The translations under genes were made by a program, and so were the position numbers. Under the pieces are notes generated by a model. The model ran no database searches. It was not told the DNA's origin and worked only from the letters and a program-made list of their open reading frames with translations. This document shows, piece by piece, positions 48,901 to 55,751 of a stretch of 64,000 bases of DNA (its first letter is position 1; each line of letters opens with the position of its first letter). Source of the stretch: a virus; IMG/VR virus record IMGVR_UViG_3300043540_000321, positions 124,001-188,000 of that record. One strand, written 5' to 3'.

Positions 48901-51078
48901 TACGGTCAAGACTACGGTTACGAACTCTTCTTCACAGATGGAACAACCTTGAAGGTGGTTGACATCAACCGAGGCATCAACAGTTCCAACCCTTCATCGC
49001 TGGCTGAACTTAGCGGGCAGGTACTCTTCTCTGCTGATGATGGCAGTGGTACCGGAGCGGAGCTATGGAGATTCGACCCTGTAGCTGGGAAGGCCACGCT
49101 GGTTGCTGACCTGAACACAACCACTGGAGTAGGTTCTAACCCAACCGCCTTGGTCAACACCTACACCGTTACAGCAGATGCGATGCAGTACGACCTGGAT
49201 ATGACGGGTACGGGTTCAGATACTCCGAAGCCTACGATCGCTACGCAGCCCATCCTCTTCTTCGCGGCCTTAGACACGAATGGTCATACCAACGTCTACA
49301 CCCTGACCTCTCCTTCTGGAACTCCGACGCTTGTTAAGACGATTAACACGACGGGCGACCCGGTTCTCGACGCTCAGGGTCAAGGGCTGTACTACTTCGT
49401 TGCGACGGACGGTACTCATGGGTACGAAATGTGGAGGTCCGATGGCACCTCTGCTGGGACCATTATGCTGGCGGATATCAACTCCGGATCTGGAGACTCC
49501 TTCCCTTACGGGATGATGCCCGCTGAGGCGAACTGGTACTACGACGATAGGCCCTCTCCTAATGCGACAGTTCCATCTACCTATGTGATTCAGCCGGTAG
49601 GTAAAACCACAGTAGGGACTGGGATGCAGTTCTTCGCCTTTGATGGAACTAGCACTAAGCTCTATTTAACAGACGGGTACGCACCAACGACCACCTTGTC
49701 GACACTGGCACCTCCAGCCGGAATAAGTGAGACGGAAGGGTTCTTCACCACACCGACGGCTGGTATCTACAAGCTCCCGACGACAACTCCCGGAGCGTTT
49801 GAAAGTGCCGTTGGCCTCAACGGATACCAAATCGGTCAGAACATCGCGGTCGAAGAGGATAAAACCATACAGGGTATACCCCCAGCCCCTGGTAGTAGCG
49901 AGCAGCCCTTCAACTGGACGCCCGTACCTAACGGTTCTCCAGCCGGCACCTACACTCTTAGAGTGTATGACAGGTATGTTCTGCAAGTTTGTAATTCGGG
50001 AGCACCTTGTTCATACGAGTCCTACCCGAACACTTACACAGACTATTCCCTTCCGATCGGGGCTCAGATAGTAGAGACTTCTAACGTTGCCTCAAACCTT
50101 CCTACCAACTTCTTTGAGTCCAATGGGGCTGGTATCAAGGACCCGAATACAGGTGTAATCACATCGATAACTAATGGTTCGTCCTATAGTTTCAGGTACA
50201 CCTCTCCCGCTAATTGGAGCCAAATTACCGCGGTAGTAATGGGAGAAATGGTAGTCCTTTACAACGGACAACCAATTAACCCGCCCAACCCAAATCCTTA
50301 CAAACCTTACCCAGGAGTGCCTCAGGGAAGATTTGCTCCAATTCCCAATTTGCCAGTGCCTACTCAGTCTGGAGTCCCTGACCCGAACACCACTCCATCA
50401 ATGTGGGCACCTCTTACCACACCACCGTCAAGTCTCGTGCCTAACTATCCTCCAAAGACTGTTAAGCACACGAAGGTAGTAATGACTCTCATTCCTACCT
50501 ACCTAGACTCGACAACTGGGTTTGAGCCCTATCTCATCTACTCCGGTAACTTCTTCGGAGACCCTTACAACGAGTACGGGACAGGGGCGATCGCACAGAG
50601 TAACACCATCGCGTTCAACGTCAAGAAATTTGACCTAGACGCAACAGCCGGAAACGGTTCGGGTGCTATCCCCTCGATCGTTCTTAAGGACTCTAGCGGC
50701 AACCAGTACGAGTTGATTTCAGCCACGACTGCTGCGAACGGAAACGAACCTTACGTTCTGTATGTCCCAGCGGACACCAACTTTACCAACGTTGACTCGA
50801 AGGTAACGTTGACTCTTCTGAGCGATATCGTCTCCGGTTCGGGCAGTTCGAACCCCCGATTCTTTGTTCCCAACTCCAACAACCAGACCGGCTACTTCGT
50901 AGTCGACACGGCTAACGGAACTCAGATCTGGAGTACGAACGGAACGGCTGGAGGAACAGGGCTCGTTCAGTCGGTGAGTAACATCATCTACATGGATAAG
51001 CTCGGCAGCAACCTGATGGTCTGGACGTATGACTCGGTTAACCGGGTGTTCAACGTCCAGAAGATAGCTGCAAGCTAA
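45964..51078 (+). CDS. Giant repeat-rich surface or adhesin protein (1704 aa)
   Basis: The longest gene. Residues 15-120 look like a PPC-type beta domain (FSATPGQPDFYKLNLPYQSA..). Next come FG-GAP/VCBS-like repeats with SDIVWR.., PDIVWANTSTSNFVIWFMNR and similar lines ending in W-x-M/L-NG. A second PPC-like part (near 410-490) precedes many ELWxxDGT-type repeats (VEVYSFDGTTVNRISNIGNG; YEMWRSDGTSAGTIMLADIN). The end has further beta domains. No clear signal peptide. Likely outside the cell or on a virion, binding surfaces. HIP1 and TTATTAA words are rare in it. Confidence 0.85.
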   Translation: MAGHTLVAATLLTVALGTGSVSDTFSATPGQPDFYKLNLPYQSALQLSTTGLTANTTLKLLDSSGNTIQTSTATAPSLGGTNNFIINTLGAGTYYLEIIPPSADASTTYTLNYKAKQNLESDIVWRSPSQDKEYRWYMNGLSFVSSVQFYPYSVGSTWYVLTTGSFDLDGVPDIVWANTSTSNFVIWFMNRDMTVKSSQYIVDTNNNPIVVGTPWFLEGAADFNYDGLSDLVWYNNSTGQINIWYLNGNKYSSYGTVSTTVGSPSQWLMQGGAGDMNGDNKPDLIWKNTTTGAGTIWLLNGLTYSTFTSLPTIADLNWSMNGNADFTQDGKTDILWHNSSTGQNVVWTMNGTSYVSSTYIQTSGDTSYYARAPYLFENGSPLNYDLAAASTASAPTIAADLVTAGNQLILGSVGNTFEYYKIGNASGYTVDINATLTAAAGITVQVVDANGNVINNNPTLSTTAAWNIPAATTTYYLKVTGSGLSGTTNYKIALAPVRGQVQLLSNINPGTSGLDFAATAILNGTEVALASGVGAEGIWTISANGTPTKVNSTVVPTYPYQLVPMGSKLYFAGYDPNNATTQGVEVYSFDGTTVNRISNIGNGNDANPSDFAVLSNTLYFAATDGSANNNVGTELYKYDGTSVNLVKDINSGTGSSNPSYLTVIGSKIVFGADDGSHGNEPWVTDGTGANTSLLKDVYAGSTNSVPNASNPGPFVAFASKLYFQATDSTNPGGLWTTDGTTANTSLVASTDGTAPYGLTPSSDGTKLFFASTGVSDGTEPRYISSGAPTTVATVADIYTGANSSYPSSFSPAGATNEVFFTASPDGTNNRTYRSTGSGATQVSSSLLNGYGYTNFNSNVYFTATDNSTGYQVYYTPVAGGAATKLTSFNGNTDSYPYGFTPVTLSGSNYLQFMALSNAAGFESHSINTSNAVDSLAGDNQDTNTTVANYPVFQSDSNLDTTNPAFQRTVKAGGYEFFVGYGQDYGYELFFTDGTTLKVVDINRGINSSNPSSLAELSGQVLFSADDGSGTGAELWRFDPVAGKATLVADLNTTTGVGSNPTALVNTYTVTADAMQYDLDMTGTGSDTPKPTIATQPILFFAALDTNGHTNVYTLTSPSGTPTLVKTINTTGDPVLDAQGQGLYYFVATDGTHGYEMWRSDGTSAGTIMLADINSGSGDSFPYGMMPAEANWYYDDRPSPNATVPSTYVIQPVGKTTVGTGMQFFAFDGTSTKLYLTDGYAPTTTLSTLAPPAGISETEGFFTTPTAGIYKLPTTTPGAFESAVGLNGYQIGQNIAVEEDKTIQGIPPAPGSSEQPFNWTPVPNGSPAGTYTLRVYDRYVLQVCNSGAPCSYESYPNTYTDYSLPIGAQIVETSNVASNLPTNFFESNGAGIKDPNTGVITSITNGSSYSFRYTSPANWSQITAVVMGEMVVLYNGQPINPPNPNPYKPYPGVPQGRFAPIPNLPVPTQSGVPDPNTTPSMWAPLTTPPSSLVPNYPPKTVKHTKVVMTLIPTYLDSTTGFEPYLIYSGNFFGDPYNEYGTGAIAQSNTIAFNVKKFDLDATAGNGSGAIPSIVLKDSSGNQYELISATTAANGNEPYVLYVPADTNFTNVDSKVTLTLLSDIVSGSGSSNPRFFVPNSNNQTGYFVVDTANGTQIWSTNGTAGGTGLVQSVSNIIYMDKLGSNLMVWTYDSVNRVFNVQKIAAS

Positions 51079-51090
51079 CTCTCAAAGGAA

Positions 51091-51114
51091 GAGAGGTGAC
51101 ACTCGTCACCTCTC
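51091..51114 (+). terminator. Terminator after giant gene
   Basis: Perfect 10-bp stem GAGAGGTGAC / GTCACCTCTC with loop ACTC and TTCTTG after it. Confidence 0.7.
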
Positions 51115-51119
51115 TTCTT

Positions 51120-51163
51120 GCATGTTAGGTTGGTTCTGTTCTTTACGAGTCAACCTAACATGC
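51120..51163. repeat. Perfect 13-bp inverted repeat covering a start codon
   Basis: The arms at 51120-51132 and 51151-51163 (GCATGTTAGGTTG) pair exactly, with an 18-nt loop. The ATG of the next gene (51160) lies in the right arm. It may hide the start in mRNA. Confidence 0.75.
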
Positions 51164-51531
51164 TCCCAATCCTCTTAGCTCTCCAACTCGCACAGACCCC
51201 AGTAACTCCAGTCATTACTCCTGTGGACCCTACGCCGGTTCTTTCTACAGGCCCAGTACCACTTGTTACACCTGCTCCAACACCTTTTCCTCTCACAGAT
51301 ACACCCGTTATTCCTTCTACGACAACTTCTTGTGTCAGTCCAGGAGAGATACTTTACCCTCGTCAAGATTGGACGCCCGGACAGTCTCTCTTAGAGGCCC
51401 CTGTCTGCCTTCCAACACAAAAGCGATCGAAGGAGGACCCGGTTGACCTCTATCTTAGGATTCGAAATGAAACTCCAAGTGTTTGTCAGACCTCTCCTCT
51501 GCCTATTTGTCATCCTGTCAGTTCTCACTAG
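51160..51531 (+). CDS. Pro/Thr-rich exported protein (123 aa)
   Basis: The start ATG lies in a hairpin arm and no ribosome site is visible. A short signal-like start (MLPILLALQLAQT) is followed by a long Pro/Thr/Val stretch with SCVSPGE and Cys pairs. Probably exported. It overlaps the next gene by 65 nt. Confidence 0.5.
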   Translation: MLPILLALQLAQTPVTPVITPVDPTPVLSTGPVPLVTPAPTPFPLTDTPVIPSTTTSCVSPGEILYPRQDWTPGQSLLEAPVCLPTQKRSKEDPVDLYLRIRNETPSVCQTSPLPICHPVSSH

Positions 51532-52120
51532 TCCGTACGCGGCTATTGCCGGAAATGCCGACCTGAATGGAACACTTAGTACCACTAACTTATTTGTAGG
51601 GTCAGCGCAAATTGGAAGGATGAGTTGTGAAAATCTCTTTTTTGTCGACTCTACCCTCAAAAATTATGTCCCCAAGTCCCAGGCGGCATACATCGTTAGA
51701 TTAGGAACGATATCTATTAGAGGCAACTCGAGCTTAACCGCCTATACTGACCCTGAAACTAATATCTTTGGAGTCTCTGTCAATGACCCAAGGGTTAAGA
51801 AGGACTCTTCAGTTGCTGACCCGTCTGCGGAAGAGCTAGATAGAAAGCTTCAGGCGTATGTCTCGACAATAAGTCTATTGGGTGCTCAGAAGTTACCTGA
51901 GTCGGAAGCACCAACGATCAAATTGAAAGCCTTTTATAAAGACGCTAGGAACAACATCTACCCGATCTCTATCTATCAGGGAGTAACTCCTCCAGACGGG
52001 GTTTCAACTCTTTCCTGCCCGATAGGAGACCCTCCTGATGGGGGACACAAGCCCGGACCCAGTCTTCCTACTGACTGGCCGACGTACAGATCTCAGAGGT
52101 TCAATTACGTCTTCAACTGA
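51467..52120 (+). CDS. Exported unknown protein (217 aa)
   Basis: AGGA precedes the ATG. A clear signal peptide (KLQVFVRPLLCLFVILSVLT.. AAIAG) leads to a beta-rich domain with ADLNGTLSTTNLFVGSAQIG and a paired Cys (MSCENLF; LSCPIGD). The Pro-rich C-terminus is probably flexible. It follows the giant surface protein, so it may be a partner. Function unknown. Confidence 0.7.
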   Translation: MKLQVFVRPLLCLFVILSVLTSPYAAIAGNADLNGTLSTTNLFVGSAQIGRMSCENLFFVDSTLKNYVPKSQAAYIVRLGTISIRGNSSLTAYTDPETNIFGVSVNDPRVKKDSSVADPSAEELDRKLQAYVSTISLLGAQKLPESEAPTIKLKAFYKDARNNIYPISIYQGVTPPDGVSTLSCPIGDPPDGGHKPGPSLPTDWPTYRSQRFNYVFN

Positions 52121-52173
52121 TTTTGTCCTTTCATCAGGAGACTTATATCGCCTGAGAAGATAGTCAGCTAACT

Positions 52174-52202
52174 CCCGCGAGCTAGTGTCTCGCGGGTTTT
52201 TT
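52174..52202 (+). terminator. Intrinsic terminator
   Basis: CCCGCGAG / CTCGCGGG stem with TTTTTT. Confidence 0.85.
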
Positions 52203-52268
52203 AATGTAATTTCTAGTCTAAAATCGACATCTATGAATCTTATCCTCCACTCATAGAGGCAGACATCC

Positions 52269-52445
52269 ATGAACAATCGACTCCTCACCCAAATTATTAA
52301 AACGATCGCACTATGCCCTGTGTCGGAACTCCGATCTCTGGGAACAAAGGTTCGCCTGGAGTTCTTTCTACACGGCGTCACAAACAGAGTTAACCTCGAA
52401 GAAAACTATCGTGCCCAAGCCGCCCGACACCATCATGGAAACTAA
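52269..52445 (+). CDS. Small basic protein (58 aa)
   Basis: GAGG lies 9 nt before the ATG. The basic helical sequence LLTQIIKTIALCPVSELRSL ends AARHHHGN. It contains ATTATTAAA as Ile-Ile-Lys codons. It overlaps the next gene by 11 nt. Function unknown. Confidence 0.55.
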   Translation: MNNRLLTQIIKTIALCPVSELRSLGTKVRLEFFLHGVTNRVNLEENYRAQAARHHHGN

Positions 52446-52863
52446 TTACGAACTTGTAATCGAAGCGACTTTAACAACACAGCAAGTGCCCGTCGCAATT
52501 CGAGGACTACCCGAACCCTTTAGGGTGTCTCAAGCCTATCCGTCCGAGCGACGAACCGGAAAGCTCTGTTACTGTTCAGAGTTGCACCTACCGGAGCCGG
52601 ACAGGAGTATTATCACAGCTCTCTTCAACGATGCTGGAAAGTCCTGGGTTCCGTTATGGTCTATTGGGATCAACACATTCCGACCGGAGGTACAGATCCT
52701 ATTCGCCCGGCTAAGGTCGGAGGGGTTTGATTACGTCGTCTTTCTCCCCTCGCTCCAGACCTATTCTGATTTCACAGCCTTTCCCGAAGGCGAGCCGCTC
52801 AATTGCGAAGAAAAGACAAGGATCTGCGAACGCCTGATGCAACAGGAACAATCCTACGATTGA
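52435..52863 (+). CDS. Unknown protein (142 aa)
   Basis: The start is taken at the ATG (MET NYELVIEATL..); a GTG at 52411 is possible. It is an alpha/beta protein with KLCYCSELHLPEPD and PEVQILFARLRSEGFDYVVF. No family recognised. Confidence 0.6.
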   Translation: METNYELVIEATLTTQQVPVAIRGLPEPFRVSQAYPSERRTGKLCYCSELHLPEPDRSIITALFNDAGKSWVPLWSIGINTFRPEVQILFARLRSEGFDYVVFLPSLQTYSDFTAFPEGEPLNCEEKTRICERLMQQEQSYD

Positions 52864-52888
52864 GAGGACACCTTCAATCTGCATCAAG

Positions 52889-53155
52889 ATGGATTACCGA
52901 GACGAGTTCCTGAATTTGTTACACGACCCAGACGAGTGTGTCGACCGTATGAATGAGGCGATCGACAATCGGGATGTCGAGGACTTCCTCAGTCTGTTTG
53001 ACGACATTAGTGAGGTGAACGGATGCACCTTCCCTCAACTTACTGAAGAAGGTGTCCGAGGACTCTTTGAATTTGTTAATGACCTGAACCTCCTGGGCAT
53101 GACCTTGATGATCTTGCCTTATGAGAGAACGGTCGTGATCGATGCGCTAGAATAA
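52889..53155 (+). CDS. Small acidic protein (88 aa)
   Basis: The ribosome site (GAGAGGAC) is rather far from the ATG. It is an acidic helical protein (YRDEFLNLLHDPDECVDRMN; VEDFLSLFDDISEVNG). Function unknown. Confidence 0.6.
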   Translation: MDYRDEFLNLLHDPDECVDRMNEAIDNRDVEDFLSLFDDISEVNGCTFPQLTEEGVRGLFEFVNDLNLLGMTLMILPYERTVVIDALE

Positions 53156-53194
53156 CTTAAGCCGAATAGGCACGCTAAAAATACACCTCGGAAG

Positions 53195-53218
53195 GGCACC
53201 TCTACAGGTGCCTTTTGT
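53195..53218 (+). terminator. Terminator-like hairpin next to a start codon
   Basis: AAGGGCACCT / AGGTGCCTTTT with loop CTAC; the next ATG is at 53221, 3-4 nt after the U-run. Confidence 0.65.
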
Positions 53219-53220
53219 CT

Positions 53221-53559
53221 ATGCCAGATACTTACGTCTATAATGGCGTCCGCCGTTACGCAGCGGACTGGGCGCGAGAGCTAAACATTTCAGTCCAAGC
53301 GTTCCACTACCGGTGGAAGCAATTTGAGATGGGTAATAAGGAACTGGATCAAGTGTTCAAACCCAATCCGGTTCGAGACCGTCTCCTCTACCCAGTAGAG
53401 AAGGATTTACTAGCGGCCGTCGCGGAAGGAAACACCATTCAGGCCGCCGCAGAGATTGTAGGAGTGACCTATAACGTAGCGCGGCACTGCCTGGAGGAAG
53501 CTGAGAAGAGACTGACCCATCCCGTGGCGATCGCGATCCCCACGGCATGGGTATATTGA
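53221..53559 (+). CDS. Helix-turn-helix protein (112 aa)
   Basis: The start ATG is right behind a hairpin, so the message may be leaderless or made by read-through. Two HTH-like parts are visible: RRYAADWARELNISVQAFHYRWKQF and NTIQAAAEIVGVTYNVARHCLEEA. It is probably a DNA-binding regulator. Candidate binder of the recurrent dyads, by nature only. Confidence 0.6.
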   Translation: MPDTYVYNGVRRYAADWARELNISVQAFHYRWKQFEMGNKELDQVFKPNPVRDRLLYPVEKDLLAAVAEGNTIQAAAEIVGVTYNVARHCLEEAEKRLTHPVAIAIPTAWVY

Positions 53560-53590
53560 CTACACACTATTTGAACTTGGAGATTAATAA

Positions 53591-53920
53591 ATGCCCGAAG
53601 AATTCAAAATCAAGATTGGAAGTTCCGTCAAATGGACTTCTCAGGTAGCCGGCAACTATACAGAAAAAGAAGGGATTGTGCGAGCGTATCTACCGTCTAG
53701 GTCGGGTGGAGCTGCAGTACTTCAGTTCTTCAAAACCTACTACGTGGGCGACATCACCGATAAGAAACTTCAGAAGTTGATGAAGAACTTTCAAGGGAAC
53801 TCGGTGTACGATCGCTACCTGGTAGAGGTATCTCGAATTAATAAAAGGACTGGAGCCATTTTGGAATCAGCCTGGTACGCACCTAATAAAGGTGTGATTG
53901 AATCCCAGAACAATGTTTGA
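53591..53920 (+). CDS. Unknown beta-barrel-like protein (109 aa)
   Basis: GGAG lies 9 nt before the ATG, with ATTAATAAA between. The sequence IGSSVKWTSQVAGNYTEKEGIVRAYL suggests a small SH3/KOW-like barrel, with a charged C-terminus. The dyad GAACGGTTC starts at its stop codon. Function unknown. Confidence 0.6.
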   Translation: MPEEFKIKIGSSVKWTSQVAGNYTEKEGIVRAYLPSRSGGAAVLQFFKTYYVGDITDKKLQKLMKNFQGNSVYDRYLVEVSRINKRTGAILESAWYAPNKGVIESQNNV

Positions 53921-53927
53921 ACGGTTC
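53919..53927. promoter_or_regulatory. GAACGGTTC dyad before the 53933 gene
   Basis: It lies at the stop of one gene and 5 nt before the next ATG (TTTGAACGGTTCGAA, nearly a 15-bp palindrome). Candidate operator. Confidence 0.4.
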
Positions 53928-53932
53928 GAACT

Positions 53933-54142
53933 ATGCCGCAAGTAACTGTGCCCGATTGGGCGATCGAACAATTAATTGAGTTCGCTGACGAGCGGATCGA
54001 TGAAGGGGCCGCAGAAGAAATTCTGACCAGTTTGATTACCGAAGGCGAGGTTAGACTGGACAATAATGCGCGAAACCTCATTATGGATGTCGACTGGGCG
54101 ATCCTTTTGAGTGAGGTGAACAAATACATAGTCGAGTGTTAG
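53933..54142 (+). CDS. Small acidic protein (69 aa)
   Basis: The ATG has the dyad just upstream and no ribosome site. The sequence DWAIEQLIEFADERIDEGAA is an acidic helix pair. Function unknown. Confidence 0.55.
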   Translation: MPQVTVPDWAIEQLIEFADERIDEGAAEEILTSLITEGEVRLDNNARNLIMDVDWAILLSEVNKYIVEC

Positions 54143-54173
54143 TATAAGTCGGAAGACGTTCCGGTGTTTTTAT

Positions 54174-54515
54174 ATGACGACCAAGTTCTATGCGATCGCG
54201 TTACAAGTTGTAGCCAACCAGCTCTCTCAGCTCGACCTGATCTTCGTGCCTAGCCAAGACTCAGAAGATATGTCTGCATCAGACCTCGCTTTTGCAAGGG
54301 CGAAAGATTTTGTGAACAAGAGATACGGTTACAACGCCTTCATCAACAGTTTCACAATGGCTGAGCTGACCCCGGACTTTATTTTCTCTGCTGCTAACCA
54401 GATAACAGCGGAGCAGCAATCGAGTGAGAGTGAGAGCAGCGGCGAGAGTAAAAACGGGGCACGCTCTGCTCTCGAACTGGTCCTTGAATCTAAATCTGCC
54501 CCACCTTTGGAGTAA
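54174..54515 (+). CDS. Unknown helical protein with Ser-rich tail (113 aa)
   Basis: The start ATG is preceded by a U-rich stretch. A helical body (IALQVVANQLSQLDLIFVPS.., LAFARAKDFVNKRYGYNAFI) ends in a Ser/Glu-rich low-complexity region. It directly precedes nblA with 2 nt between. Function unknown. Confidence 0.55.
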   Translation: MTTKFYAIALQVVANQLSQLDLIFVPSQDSEDMSASDLAFARAKDFVNKRYGYNAFINSFTMAELTPDFIFSAANQITAEQQSSESESSGESKNGARSALELVLESKSAPPLE

Positions 54516-54517
54516 TT

Positions 54518-54715
54518 ATGGATAAGCCAATCGAACTGACTTTAGAACAGCAATTTACACTTGCATCATTCGAGACCGAAGTCAAAAAGATGTCGGAACA
54601 GCAGGCCAAGGATTTCTTGGTTAAGCTCCACCAGCAAATGGTCATTAGGGAGGAGTATTACAAGCACTTCCTCCGCCATTCTTGGGGATTGGAGCCTGGA
54701 CCTCGATTCAAGTAA
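54518..54715 (+). CDS. nblA: NblA, phycobilisome degradation protein (65 aa)
   Basis: GGAG lies 6 nt before the ATG. The protein matches NblA from start to end: PIELTLEQQFTLASFETEV.., MSEQQAKDFLVKLHQQMV, REEYYKHFLRHSWGLEPG. Known role: a small helical dimer that tags phycobilisomes for Clp-dependent breakdown, released amino acids then becoming available. Several freshwater cyanophages and some cyanobacterial plasmids carry nblA. Here it would let the element dismantle the host antenna. A perfect 13-bp terminator follows. Confidence 0.93.
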   Translation: MDKPIELTLEQQFTLASFETEVKKMSEQQAKDFLVKLHQQMVIREEYYKHFLRHSWGLEPGPRFK

Positions 54716-54736
54716 ACCCTGTCATCGTCTATCCTG

Positions 54737-54764
54737 GAGGCGCGGTGAATATTCACCGCGCCTC
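54737..54764 (+). terminator. Terminator after nblA
   Basis: Perfect 13-bp stem GAGGCGCGGTGAA with a 2-nt loop, followed by ATTGTTGT. Confidence 0.7.
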
Positions 54765-54784
54765 ATTGTTGTATGGGAGGAACC

Positions 54785-55021
54785 ATGCGCCAAATACATC
54801 TAATATTCAAAACCTTCATGGGGTTTTTTCGAGTCCTGGCTCCAATCGGAATCGTATTCAGCCTTATTATTCGAGGGTCTCTTCAAGATGCTGTTGTCGT
54901 AGCTCTGTTGATATCGATCGGAATGACAATCTGGTGCTGTGCGCCCTGGATCAGACGAAAGATTGACGAGGCAATCGGCGCACTTATCGATCGCCTGCTG
55001 GACATCTATCGGGGTAGTTAA
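54785..55021 (+). CDS. Small membrane protein (78 aa)
   Basis: GGGAGG lies before the ATG. Two spans (FMGFFRVLAPIGIVFSLII and AVVVALLISIGMTIWCCAPW) are followed by a charged helix. Function unknown. First of three small membrane proteins before the cyclase. Confidence 0.65.
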   Translation: MRQIHLIFKTFMGFFRVLAPIGIVFSLIIRGSLQDAVVVALLISIGMTIWCCAPWIRRKIDEAIGALIDRLLDIYRGS

Positions 55022-55089
55022 TCCCAGTCATTGTCGTTTCAGCCGAAACGAATTAAGCTGGATCAAATGTTTTCAAAACAGAAAGAATT

Positions 55090-55290
55090 GTGACTGCTAT
55101 TTACGACCAAGTAGGGAAACAAACAAGACTTGTTCAGTTTCTTAAGCCCATTAGCTCAAAAGAAACCTGGGCTCACCAGGACTATTTGAAGAAGTTGAGA
55201 AGGTACAGGTGGACTATCCACAAAAAACTCACCTGTCCTTACAGTGACCTGTACATTTTGTTTCTAGGAGAAACAAACGATGATTATTAA
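55090..55290 (+). CDS. Small basic protein, GTG start (66 aa)
   Basis: AGAAAGAATT precedes GTG. It is a basic protein (YLKKLRRYRWTIHKKLTCPY) that overlaps the next gene. No family recognised. Confidence 0.5.
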   Translation: MTAIYDQVGKQTRLVQFLKPISSKETWAHQDYLKKLRRYRWTIHKKLTCPYSDLYILFLGETNDDY

Positions 55291-55519
55291 AACACCCCTG
55301 CGTCCACACCCGGACTTCAGATTTCTACATACGCTTAAGATAGTAACGTGGCAACTTCTAATTGCCTGCTGTGTCTTTGGTTGGTGCGATCGGAGTTACG
55401 ATTGGTACCGCCACTGGCGACAAGTGGGTCCCTCTATAGTCATTGCTCAGTTCTTCACTGTCTTATTTTTTACCGCCGGCCTCGCTATTCTTAAGCCGAA
55501 AGATGGACGTGATTCTTAG
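55280..55519 (+). CDS. Small membrane protein (79 aa)
   Basis: AGGAG lies 8 nt before the ATG. Two spans (LKIVTWQLLIACCVFGWC and SIVIAQFFTVLFFTAGLAIL) are separated by a charged loop. Function unknown. Confidence 0.65.
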   Translation: MIIKTPLRPHPDFRFLHTLKIVTWQLLIACCVFGWCDRSYDWYRHWRQVGPSIVIAQFFTVLFFTAGLAILKPKDGRDS

Positions 55520-55694
55520 ATTTCTGAGGAAGAACCTCGCCGCCATTATCGTGATCGCCTTGGCGATGGTCTTCGCCGCTATTCTTGGAGTGCTTGTGCA
55601 AGTCTTAACCGATAACCCTTTCCTACCTCCTATTCTTGGGGTAGCGATCGGACTTGGAGCGGGCGCATTAGCCACGATGATGGATTCTCATTAG
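55503..55694 (+). CDS. Small two-span membrane protein (63 aa)
   Basis: The ATG lies inside the end of the previous gene. It is very hydrophobic (AAIIVIALAMVFAAILGVLV; ILGVAIGLGAGALATM). Function unknown. It ends 57 nt before the cyclase gene. Confidence 0.6.
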   Translation: MDVILRFLRKNLAAIIVIALAMVFAAILGVLVQVLTDNPFLPPILGVAIGLGAGALATMMDSH

Positions 55695-55751
55695 CCTGGA
55701 TTTATTAAATCCAGGTGGTAAACAACAAGGTGCAATTGCAAGGAGGGACTA

